A stretch of 31,952 nucleotides of DNA. It comes from Hyphomicrobiales bacterium (GTDB taxonomy: Bacteria; Pseudomonadota; Alphaproteobacteria; Rhizobiales; JAJFHC01). Every line of letters begins with the position of its first letter. Positions within the stretch are counted from its first letter, which is position 1. Location of the stretch: positions 1-31,952 of the forward strand of contig JAJFHC010000185.1 in NCBI GenBank assembly GCA_021775835.1, in the 5' to 3' direction. Below are positions 1 to 6,739 of this stretch, piece by piece. The notes beneath the pieces are model-generated. The model ran no database searches, was not told where the DNA came from, and saw only the letters and a program-made list of their open reading frames with translations. The translations under genes were made by a program, and so were the position numbers.

Positions 1-512
1 GTGCAGCTACGTCGGTAAATCCATCAACCACGGAACGTGATCTGAACGTGCCGGAACACCTCATGAAAACATATGGCCATGGCTATTGCGGTGTTTATGC
101 AAGGGTTTCAAGAGGTGGTGTCGTCCGTGCCGGTGACGTCGTGATTCCAGGGAAACCATCCGGATCGAGTTACACGGAGTTTTGTCCAGAGAATGCCCCT
201 GCCTTCTCGTTCTGGCCTAGACTTGTCCGGGTTGAAGGTTGGGGCGACAGTGACGGGTCTTTGACCGTCGACTGTGTCAGGGAAGACGGTTGGCCTTTGG
301 CTGATGCCCTGGCAGGCGAAAAGATGAGAGTCCACTTTCCGGATGGTAGTTGGACCGCCGGACGGATTGTCTCTCGGGCAGCCGACAGATTGGCGTGCTG
401 CATCCGCATGAAGTCCGAGGCCCCCACAGAACAAAAGCTGAGGTGCCTTTCATCGGCCGGAGGTCGGATTGTCATTTCGGGGCCCTATGGGGCAAATCAA
501 AATGACCGGTGA
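1..512 (+). CDS. MOSC domain protein, C-terminal part (5' end outside window)
   Basis: The frame is already open at base 3, so this is the 3' end of a longer gene; the first in-window ATG at 48 is unlikely to be the start. The stretch RDLNVPEHLMKTYGHGYCGVYARVSR-GGVVRAGD (split here only for reading) matches the end of MOSC domains, the sulfur-carrier domain shared by molybdenum-cofactor sulfurases and YiiM-like proteins, where CGVYARV and the R-x-GD turn close the barrel. About 105 residues follow the domain. They contain a second beta-rich segment (FPDGSWTAGRIVSRAADRL) that I do not recognise. The family usually binds or transfers sulfur or protects against N-hydroxylated bases. The family call is fairly secure; the exact role is open. 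A weak hairpin lies just after the stop and the next gene converges on it. Confidence 0.7.
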   Translation, partial: AATSVNPSTTERDLNVPEHLMKTYGHGYCGVYARVSRGGVVRAGDVVIPGKPSGSSYTEFCPENAPAFSFWPRLVRVEGWGDSDGSLTVDCVREDGWPLADALAGEKMRVHFPDGSWTAGRIVSRAADRLACCIRMKSEAPTEQKLRCLSSAGGRIVISGPYGANQNDR

Positions 513-516
513 ACGA

Positions 517-567
517 TTGCGGAGAGGGATGAAGACTGCTCTGTGTCCGCAAGGTTTGGGTTTGTTT
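517..567 (+). terminator. possible intrinsic terminator after the MOSC gene
   Basis: TTGCGG (517-522) pairs with CCGCAA (547-552), and inside it AGAG can pair with CTCT. A T-rich run (TTTGGGTTTGTTTT) follows at 554-567. The loop is long and the stem interrupted, so this is only a moderate candidate. Its place, between a plus-strand stop at 512 and the converging stop at 570, fits a terminator. Confidence 0.35.
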
Positions 568-569
568 TG

Positions 570-1604
570 CTATCGCCGGCAATATGCAGCAAGGTCGATG
601 AGCCCGATTGTACCGTTGCCCGCGACTACCCAGTAAGCGCCGGATGTGCGACGACTTGGTGCCAGCGCTTCCAGAAAACTTCCTTTTGTTACAACGATCT
701 TTCCGGGCCAGGTGAGCCCCCCGTCGCGTGTCAGGTAGGCAGTTCCGCCCGCGCCGACGATGACCCCGCATTTCTCATCTTGGAAAACCAGGGCGTTGAC
801 GATGGTTTTGAGGGGCGTATTGCCAACAGCATGCCATGACTTGCCGCCGTTGCCCGACTTCAGGAGGACACCGCCAACACCGCTGGCATAAGCCTGTTGT
901 GCATTTACAAACGAGAAATCGCTGATCCGGTGTTTGCCGTCATAAACCTTGGTCCAAGTCTGTCCGGCATCGGTGGTCCGCAGGATTATGCCGGATGACA
1001 TGTTCTGGTTTTGCCATGGCGTAGCGCCACCGCCTATCATGCCGGTCGATGGTGAAATGAACTTCAGAGCCCACAGGTTCTCCATTGTATCCGATGACAA
1101 AGCGCTCCAGGTCTTGCCGCCGTCTTCCGTTCGAACAACGACACCCCTGGCGCCGACAGCGTGCCCGACCGCCGCATTGTAGAATCCCACTTCGTAGAGA
1201 GGAGCGTTAGTTTGCGTGATTTCTGTTACTGTTTCAAGGCGCGGTCCGGCCTTGAGCAAGATACCCTTGCCTGACGTAAATCCTTTTCCCCCGACAAAGA
1301 TGAGTCCGGCTGCGGCGGTTGCGGCACCCAGCAGGTGAGTGCCTTTTTGAGGCGCTGTTGTCAGCCAGTTCGTGTGGTCGCTTGAATGGCCAATCTGACC
1401 CTTGAGACCGACAGCCACAACAGCCCCATCTGTTTCTGTAACGCCCCAGAAAGATCCCTTTAGCTGCGTTTTCTGCCGGAGAAGCAGTTCCGAAGAGCGC
1501 GCCTCAGTTGTCGCGATGGACAAAAGCAGAAACTGACCCAATACAGCGATGCAGAATGAGAGGAGGAAATGGTTTGAGGCAGCTTTGGTCCGGTCAAACA
1601 GCAT
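570..1604 (-). CDS. Ycf48/HCF136-like exported beta-propeller (BNR/Asp-box repeats)
   Basis: 344 residues from the ATG at 1604, chosen because GGAGA lies 5 bases upstream; a TTG six codons earlier has no such site. An N-terminal hydrophobic stretch (about residues 14-34, LLSFCIAVLGQFLLLSIATT) acts as a signal peptide or membrane anchor, so the rest should be periplasmic. At least four Asp-box motifs (S/T-x-D/N-x-G-x-T/S-W) are visible: TEDGGKTW, TTDAGQTW, SGNGGKSW and TRDGGLTW. These repeats define the BNR/sialidase-type propeller seen in the photosystem II assembly factor Ycf48. In non-photosynthetic bacteria the function of such proteins is unknown. It is the last gene of a four-gene minus-strand run, 68 bases after the nitroreductase stop. 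No sialidase catalytic RIP motif was noticed. Confidence 0.75.
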   Translation of the reverse strand: MLFDRTKAASNHFLLSFCIAVLGQFLLLSIATTEARSSELLLRQKTQLKGSFWGVTETDGAVVAVGLKGQIGHSSDHTNWLTTAPQKGTHLLGAATAAAGLIFVGGKGFTSGKGILLKAGPRLETVTEITQTNAPLYEVGFYNAAVGHAVGARGVVVRTEDGGKTWSALSSDTMENLWALKFISPSTGMIGGGATPWQNQNMSSGIILRTTDAGQTWTKVYDGKHRISDFSFVNAQQAYASGVGGVLLKSGNGGKSWHAVGNTPLKTIVNALVFQDEKCGVIVGAGGTAYLTRDGGLTWPGKIVVTKGSFLEALAPSRRTSGAYWVVAGNGTIGLIDLAAYCRR

Positions 1605-1672
1605 ACAATCTCCAAGCGACAACCTGAATCACGAGCACAATCCAGCAGACTGACGCCTTTTGACCATGCAGG

Positions 1673-2500
1673 TCAATCCAGCTTGAACCCCTTTGCACGC
1701 ACGTGTGAACCAAAGTCCGCACGTTCAAGCTCCGAGTATTGTCTGGTCTTGTCGTCTGACCACGAATAATCAGCCGCACGGCCGAACCGTCCTTCAAATC
1801 TCTGGGTTTCGTAGGACTGAACGTTTTCCCGCCGGCGATCATATGCGGCTACATTGGATCTGATGGAATCATCATCAAAGCGATTCCGGTGAACCGTCGC
1901 GTCCAACTGAAGGCGTAAGCTGATCTTGGCTTCGGTCTCGGGATATCCCAAGGCCAGGCCCGCCACCGGAAATACAAAGTCCGGCAGGTTTAACAAGGAA
2001 CTGACTTCGTTGGCATGATTGCGAATTGCACTGATTGGGCAACAGCCAAGGCCAGCATTTTCAGCGGCTATGACGAACGCGGACAGTGCAATCCCGGCGT
2101 CTACGGCGGCATTGAAGAACGCGTCAAGATGATCGTTCACAAACTCGCGCTCGTGCCAGGCATGCATCTGACGATGGCGCCGGTTGTTGCCGCAAAACAC
2201 GAGAAATGCCGGTGCAGTCGCAACCCAGGGGCTGTCGCTGAGCAAGGCATTGATTTTCCCGCGCAAAGAATTGTCATCGACAATGACGATGTCCCGTTGC
2301 TGAAGATCGCTTTTGGTCGGTGCGCATAAGGCAAGTGCGCACAGCGTTTCGATCAACTGGGCTGAAACCGGCGTGTTCTGAAACTTCCTGCAGGATCCGC
2401 GCCCGGCCAGTTGTTTGGCCAATTCGTTGTTTTCAAGGTTCTTGTCAAGATCGGGTGGGGATCTAAACCGGTGGGAAAGGAGGGAGGAAAGTTCGGGCAT
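1673..2500 (-). CDS. nitroreductase family protein (NfsA/FRP-like)
   Basis: 275 residues. The N-terminal GRGSCRKFQNTPVSAQLIE followed by ALCAPTKSDLQQRDIVIVDD is the FMN-phosphate and isoalloxazine-binding start of the nitroreductase fold, with the usual APT/S-S/K-x-x-Q pattern. The middle FNAAVDAGIALSAFVIAAENAGLGCCPISAIRN is the signature helix of NfsA/FRP-type enzymes, and PVAGLALGYPE closes the FMN site. These enzymes use NAD(P)H and FMN to reduce nitroaromatics, quinones or flavins in the cytoplasm. The stop of the upstream glycosylase gene lies 9 bases before the ATG and carries GAGG that can serve as ribosome binding site, so the two are translated from one message. The real substrate cannot be told from sequence. 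Confidence 0.85.
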   Translation of the reverse strand: MPELSSLLSHRFRSPPDLDKNLENNELAKQLAGRGSCRKFQNTPVSAQLIETLCALALCAPTKSDLQQRDIVIVDDNSLRGKINALLSDSPWVATAPAFLVFCGNNRRHRQMHAWHEREFVNDHLDAFFNAAVDAGIALSAFVIAAENAGLGCCPISAIRNHANEVSSLLNLPDFVFPVAGLALGYPETEAKISLRLQLDATVHRNRFDDDSIRSNVAAYDRRRENVQSYETQRFEGRFGRAADYSWSDDKTRQYSELERADFGSHVRAKGFKLD

Positions 2501-2509
2501 GCCTTTTCG

Positions 2510-3712
2510 TTACCTCACGTCCTTAAGAGCGATGGCCATATCGCCCTTGTCAGCAAAGGAGACATCGCTCAGGCCCAGCCATTCTGCAAGTCTGTGCAGT
2601 TCCGGGATGAGGCGTTCGGCGACCTGATTAGCATTGTGGTCCGGTTCGCAGTAGGATCCAAGGACCTTTAGCGTACCGACGTCTCTGTCTGCCTTGAGAT
2701 CCAGTCTTGCGGCAATTCGTTCGTCAAGAAGGAACGGCAGGACATAGTAGCCATATTTTCGTTTATGTGCCGGCACGTAGATCTCAATTCGGTATTCGAA
2801 ATCAAACAACCTTTGAGTGCGCTTTCGCTCCCAGACAATCGGATCGAACGGCGTGAGCAGGGCAGAGACCGATACACTCCGCGGCACGCGGGCCTCAGGC
2901 GACAGATAGGCAGGCTGGCTCCAGTTCTCCACCGTGACCGGAATCAGATCGCCACTCTCGACGAGTTCGGGAATACGCGATTTTACATCCGCAGCCGATA
3001 GTCGAAAATAGTCGCGAAGGTCTGACTCTGTGGCAATCCCCAATGCCTTGGCTGAGAACTTCAACAAGGCCCGGTGGGCTTCTTCGTGGGCTGGGGCAGG
3101 GGTGTTGAGTACTTCTGCTGGAATCACGCGTTCGGTCAGGTCGTAGATCCGTTCGAATCCGACCCGTGAATGAGTCGTGATCTGACCAGTCCAGAAAAGA
3201 TATTCCAGACCCGTCTTGCCTTCATGCCAATCCCACATGCCCTTTCCCGAGCCGCGTTCATTGAAGGCACGCGAGCTCAGAGGACCCGAGTCTTCAAGAC
3301 GCTTGAGTATGCCCTTGATGTAGTCCGGCTTTTCCTTGGCGAGTTTCACACACTCCTTGTAGAGCCCGATGTGTTGACAGGCGCGATCCATCCGCCATTT
3401 CAGGAGCGGGTACATAGGCATGGGCAGGAGGGACGCCTCGTGAGCCCAGTACTCGAATAGTTCACGTCCCTTTGCACGAAACGCGCGGGCATCGAGCTTA
3501 CTGCGGTCATAGGCACCCAAACGTGAATAGAGTGGCATGTAGTGGGATCGGATTATGGTGTTGATTGTGTCCATCTGCAGAAGCCCCATGCGCTCTATGG
3601 CGTTTCGGGCGGAGCGCCAGTTCTTGACGCCGGTGGTCCGGTCAGAACCAAAGCCCTGGGCCGCCAGTGCCATGCGTCGTGCCTGCGATGAACTGAGTGA
3701 GTTTGTTGCCAT
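2510..3712 (-). CDS. alkX: AlkX/YcaQ-type DNA glycosylase (HTH_42 family)
   Basis: 400 residues, the usual length of the winged-helix HTH_42 family. The N-terminal GLLQMDTINTI contains Q46-M-D48, matching the Q-hydrophobic-D catalytic motif of E. coli YcaQ/AlkX, whereas AlkZ enzymes carry Q-hydrophobic-Q. EYWAHEASLLP (around residues 88-98) and the three tandem winged helices with RDYFRLS also match. AlkX enzymes excise N7-alkylated purines and unhook interstrand cross-links without flipping the base. The gene follows alkC by 43 bases on the same strand and precedes a nitroreductase by 9 bases, so it sits in a probable repair operon. The family call is strong. The AlkX-versus-AlkZ call rests on the single motif. 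Confidence 0.85.
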   Translation of the reverse strand: MATNSLSSSQARRMALAAQGFGSDRTTGVKNWRSARNAIERMGLLQMDTINTIIRSHYMPLYSRLGAYDRSKLDARAFRAKGRELFEYWAHEASLLPMPMYPLLKWRMDRACQHIGLYKECVKLAKEKPDYIKGILKRLEDSGPLSSRAFNERGSGKGMWDWHEGKTGLEYLFWTGQITTHSRVGFERIYDLTERVIPAEVLNTPAPAHEEAHRALLKFSAKALGIATESDLRDYFRLSAADVKSRIPELVESGDLIPVTVENWSQPAYLSPEARVPRSVSVSALLTPFDPIVWERKRTQRLFDFEYRIEIYVPAHKRKYGYYVLPFLLDERIAARLDLKADRDVGTLKVLGSYCEPDHNANQVAERLIPELHRLAEWLGLSDVSFADKGDMAIALKDVR

Positions 3713-3755
3713 GGGGTGGAGAATTTCTCGATGCAGTCGCGGTTATGATCGCCGT

Positions 3756-4892
3756 TCAAGCGTGTTCGTCAATTAGAAGGTCAAATGGTGTACCGGAAAA
3801 AGTGATCCCGTTGATGAGTAATTCGACTTCATGGCGTCCTGGATAATAGCGCCGCGTGGTAATTGGGCGCATAGGGTGTCGCTTGGACAGAACTTTGGTC
3901 TGTCCCGGTTGCAGTGTGAAGTTGGTCCATTTGAAGACTTTTGGTGTTGTCCCGCCGTTTGCTTTGCGGTGATGAATGATGAAGTCGAGCATCAGGGACT
4001 GGGCCGTATTGTGCGATGAGGAGAGGGTAGCATCAATATACAAGGCGTTGCCAAACCGGACTACGGTGTCCCTGACCTCCAGTGTCGCGTGGATGTTGGA
4101 CGGCTGCTCAAAGCCCAGTGTTGCCAGCGTGTTTTGGTGCCCCTGCTTTACAAGCGACCGGCAAGCATGTCGCACAAGTGCCGCACGCTCCATGGAGGCC
4201 CCCACAAGCCATTCGGTCGCTATTTGGGAAACAATGTCAGGGTGGTCTTTGGAGATATCGTTCAGGTTGTTTGCAACCGACCGGCGAACATACTCAGACT
4301 CGTCGTCCTTCAGGGCTTCCAGCAGAGGGAGGATCGGCGAGGGGTCTTCTTGCAGTCTGGGAAGGCGTCCCGCCCATGGCAGTCGTGGACGGGTGCCCTC
4401 TGACACTAGGCGACGGACATGTTCGCTGGGATCATGGGTCCATTGCATGAGCGTTGGGAGTGTGGTTTCCAGATCATTCATTAGGAATGTTCGGATTGCA
4501 AACTCCGACGTGAAACGTTTGGTCATCTCCTTGAGAAGTTCAAGCGATCTGGAAGAATCTTGAATGCCATGTTTGGCTACATACAGCGACAATGGCAAAA
4601 TGGCCCAACCGCGTAAACCCGGTTCGTCCTCTAACTGAGATGGCGGTTCTTCTGTATCCGGATACAGTGCTGCAAAAAGAGCGGTCGACGCTTCTTCAAA
4701 GTTATCAGGAAGTGTCTGGGTAAGGGCTTCCAGAACGTTCTCGGCGCGCGCCTTCAACTCCAGGTTTTCGAGACCGTGCATTGCAAGGTTGAAAAATCTG
4801 ACATCGTCGAAATCCTTGCAATGTATTCTAAATTGGTGTGCGATTTGGTCGATCATGGTTTGGTTGAAGACGTTCTTGAATGGCTCTGGCAT
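3756..4892 (-). CDS. alkC: AlkC-type DNA alkylation-repair glycosylase with Ig-like tail
   Basis: 378 residues. Residues about 1-250 are short amphipathic helices of ALK/HEAT type, including the signature segments EGTRPRLPWAGRLPRLQEDP and DDESEYVRRSVANNLNDISK, typical of the AlkC/AlkD superfamily. After about residue 265 the sequence becomes beta-rich (LEVRDTVVRFGNALYIDATL through RRYYPGRHEVELLINGI), consistent with the C-terminal immunoglobulin-like domain known for AlkC-alpha proteins. AlkC removes N3- and N7-alkyl purines by capturing bent DNA without base flipping. It is the first gene of the alkC-alkX-nitroreductase-propeller run and is divergent from the gene at 5133, with a 240-base gap in which I could not place a convincing promoter. 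Confidence 0.82.
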   Translation of the reverse strand: MPEPFKNVFNQTMIDQIAHQFRIHCKDFDDVRFFNLAMHGLENLELKARAENVLEALTQTLPDNFEEASTALFAALYPDTEEPPSQLEDEPGLRGWAILPLSLYVAKHGIQDSSRSLELLKEMTKRFTSEFAIRTFLMNDLETTLPTLMQWTHDPSEHVRRLVSEGTRPRLPWAGRLPRLQEDPSPILPLLEALKDDESEYVRRSVANNLNDISKDHPDIVSQIATEWLVGASMERAALVRHACRSLVKQGHQNTLATLGFEQPSNIHATLEVRDTVVRFGNALYIDATLSSSHNTAQSLMLDFIIHHRKANGGTTPKVFKWTNFTLQPGQTKVLSKRHPMRPITTRRYYPGRHEVELLINGITFSGTPFDLLIDEHA

Positions 4893-5132
4893 GGGGGTCG
4901 CCTGTAATCTGTAGTCGAAAACCGTACTGTATTACGCCGACCTTATGTCAGGGGGTGTCAGTATGGTGGGGAAAAATTGGTGATCGATTGCTGAACCGAC
5001 AAGGTAACAATCCGGCGATAATCCTGTCTGTTTCGCATCAGTGTTCGACATCGCCTCTCGTTTGAGGTAACACGCCCCTGAACTCGCTCCGGTTTCCGGG
5101 CGCTAATGGTCAATTGAAGAGGTAAATGTGCA

Positions 5133-5906
5133 ATGATTGTCTTGCACAATGGTGACACCGCAAGGTCACGTATCGAACAAGTTGCACAGTCTGCGGAAGG
5201 TGCCGTTTACAAGGGTGACCCTGCTGTAAAGATCTCCGAATTCATAGATCAGCTCAGTGACTGGTTAGCCAAGACCGGTTCTGCTGAAGCCATCGTCATT
5301 GAGCAGGCAGGAGAGCCGGACGATGCGGATCGGGAAGCGTACAGCACGCTGCGCCGAATTGCCAAGTTCAAGGGCGTTGATGTCCATCTGATGGGTTCCA
5401 GCTGGATCGAGACGATTGCGGATCGTGTCGTGAGCAGCGATGAGGAGCTTGAACTGACAGCTCCGGGGAGTTCCGTTGGCAGTCAAGTGGCTTCGCTCGT
5501 CCAGAGTGAAACGATGACAAAGTTTGAACGCGTCGAAATGGATATCCCGACTTGGCAAGAGGCTCAGAAAACCAGTGGCGGCACTCAGAAGGAAGCCCAA
5601 GAACGTGTGGCCTGGATGAAGAGCCAGAGTGTCTGGGCCAATAACCTGTATCAGGTGAACATAGAGTTCATGCCCGAAAACCGCGCCCATTTGATAATTC
5701 GACGTTTGGACAAGCAGCCAATCCACAACTGGCAGCATTTCCAGGAGATCAAGAATGCGCTGCTGGGCCCGGAGTGTGAAGCCGTCGAGATCTACCCAAA
5801 GGAAACTCAGTTGGTCGACGAGAAACACCACTATCACCTGTGGGGGTTCCGGTCGCCCAACAACTCTTTCGGAATTGGTTTTCGGGTCGGCCGGCAGACC
5901 AAGTAG
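5133..5906 (+). CDS. protein of unknown function, C-terminal DUF7694-like domain
   Basis: 257 residues, no signal peptide or membrane segment, so probably cytoplasmic. The C-terminal half (about residues 165-257) has the pattern WANNLYQV, LIIRRLDKQPIHNWQHFQEI, KNALLG, AVEIYPKETQLVDEKHHYHL. This resembles small proteins annotated as DUF7694, often of phage or plasmid origin; I recall the pattern but could not check it. The N-terminal half (VKISEFIDQLSDWLAKTG, SAEAIVIEQAGEPDDADREAY) is not recognised. Start is the ATG at 5133 with AGAGG about 10 bases upstream. The gene is divergent from the repair operon and the next plus-strand gene starts about 100 bases on. Function unknown. Confidence 0.7.
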   Translation: MIVLHNGDTARSRIEQVAQSAEGAVYKGDPAVKISEFIDQLSDWLAKTGSAEAIVIEQAGEPDDADREAYSTLRRIAKFKGVDVHLMGSSWIETIADRVVSSDEELELTAPGSSVGSQVASLVQSETMTKFERVEMDIPTWQEAQKTSGGTQKEAQERVAWMKSQSVWANNLYQVNIEFMPENRAHLIIRRLDKQPIHNWQHFQEIKNALLGPECEAVEIYPKETQLVDEKHHYHLWGFRSPNNSFGIGFRVGRQTK

Positions 5907-5942
5907 AAGATTGTCCTACGGCCCCATGCCGGAACACCGCAT

Positions 5943-5956
5943 TTGATTCAGATCAA
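5943..5956. promoter_or_regulatory. FNR/ANR-type box upstream of the hemerythrin gene
   Basis: TTGATTCAGATCAA is an exact match to the FNR/ANR consensus TTGAT-N4-ATCAA (5943-5947 and 5952-5956). Its centre is 58 bases before the ATG at 6008. A weak -10 candidate (CATAGT, 5988-5993) follows. A site of this kind is read by Crp/Fnr-family regulators such as FNR, FixK or ANR that respond to low oxygen or nitrogen oxides; which one acts here is not known. Confidence 0.7.
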
Positions 5957-6007
5957 GGTTTAGTCGCCACCTATCGTGTTGCTTGTCCATAGTGAAAGGA
6001 TAGGTGT

Positions 6008-6550
6008 ATGGCAAAGGTGTTGCAGGCGCTTCGTGATGAACATGGCAGTATGACACGATTGCTCGAACTTCTTGAAATGGAAGTCGACAAATTTGCCGAG
6101 AGCCAGCAACCGAATTACGAACTCATCAAGGAAATTGTCGATTACTTTTTGACCTACCCTGACCTGTGTCACCACCCTAAAGAGAACGCCATATTGCGAA
6201 AACTCCGCGAACGTGATCCAGAGGCAGTGGAGAGAATTGGCGACCTTGAGGCCGCCCACGAGGAAATTTCCGACCGGTTGCATGGATTCTCACGCATGGT
6301 CGTCGAAATCTTGTTGGAAGCAGAAATTCCCAGAGACGAATTCGTGTCCGCCGCGCGCCAGTTTATCGAGAATGAACGGACCCACATGGCGGCTGAAGAA
6401 AAGTACTTCTTCACCACGGTAGAAAGCCAACTGAGCAAGAGTGACTGGAGTGAGTTGGACGCTCGACTTTCGAAATTTGAAGACCCTCTACTCCATGGGG
6501 AAGGGGCGCTGCGATTCCGTGAATTGCACGCCTGTCTTGCCGGTATGTAG
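6008..6550 (+). CDS. hemerythrin HHE domain protein
   Basis: 180 residues, four-helix bundle. Candidate di-iron ligands are H12 (RDEHG), H55/H56 and E59 (CHHPKEN), H84 (AAHEE), H126 (ERTHM) and E130/E131 (AAEEKYFF), the arrangement of bacterial HHE proteins of the YtfE/hemerythrin-like group. It lacks the N-terminal ScdA domain of the YtfE/RIC repair proteins. Such proteins bind oxygen or nitric oxide or handle iron; the exact job is not defined by sequence. AAAGGA lies 7 bases before the ATG. The perfect FNR-type box upstream suggests induction at low oxygen or during nitrosative stress. The next plus-strand gene starts 190 bases later, so this is probably a single-gene unit. Confidence 0.88.
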   Translation: MAKVLQALRDEHGSMTRLLELLEMEVDKFAESQQPNYELIKEIVDYFLTYPDLCHHPKENAILRKLRERDPEAVERIGDLEAAHEEISDRLHGFSRMVVEILLEAEIPRDEFVSAARQFIENERTHMAAEEKYFFTTVESQLSKSDWSELDARLSKFEDPLLHGEGALRFRELHACLAGM

Positions 6551-6560
6551 TCCGCGCAAA

Positions 6561-6671
6561 TTACACTTCCGTTTCTGGTCCTAAGGCCTCTCTGGCAGAA
6601 CCGATGATGTCAGTGGCCCGATCAAGATACTCCCGTATTTCCTGCATCTTTTGGGCTGGCCAGAACGTCAT
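6561..6671 (-). other. short minus-strand ORF or gene remnant
   Basis: Between the hemerythrin gene and the antiporter gene the minus strand reads 36 residues from an ATG at 6671: MTFWPAQKMQEIREYL, then DRATDIIGSAREALGPE, then a TAA. The frame stays open 12 codons further upstream (RFNHVANTIGRA). The composition is protein-like: one amphipathic helix with regular charged spacing. No good ribosome binding site is visible. It may be a small protein, or the last codons of a gene whose front was lost. I do not recognise the family. Confidence 0.3.
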
Positions 6672-6739
6672 CGCGCGGCCTATGGTGTTTGCGACGTGGT
6701 TGAACCGTCAGTCCACTTGAAAACACAGACAAGGATTCG

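Noticed and set aside
3976..4563. 195-codon plus-strand frame opposite alkC
   Set aside because: Serine/arginine-rich shadow translation; the minus strand holds well-conserved HEAT-repeat motifs.
5014..5110. GATAAT at 5017 and short GC-rich inverted stretches near 5090 as promoter and terminator candidates
   Set aside because: No -35 hexamer at 16-19 bases from GATAAT, and the GC-rich pairing is short and not followed by a T-run.
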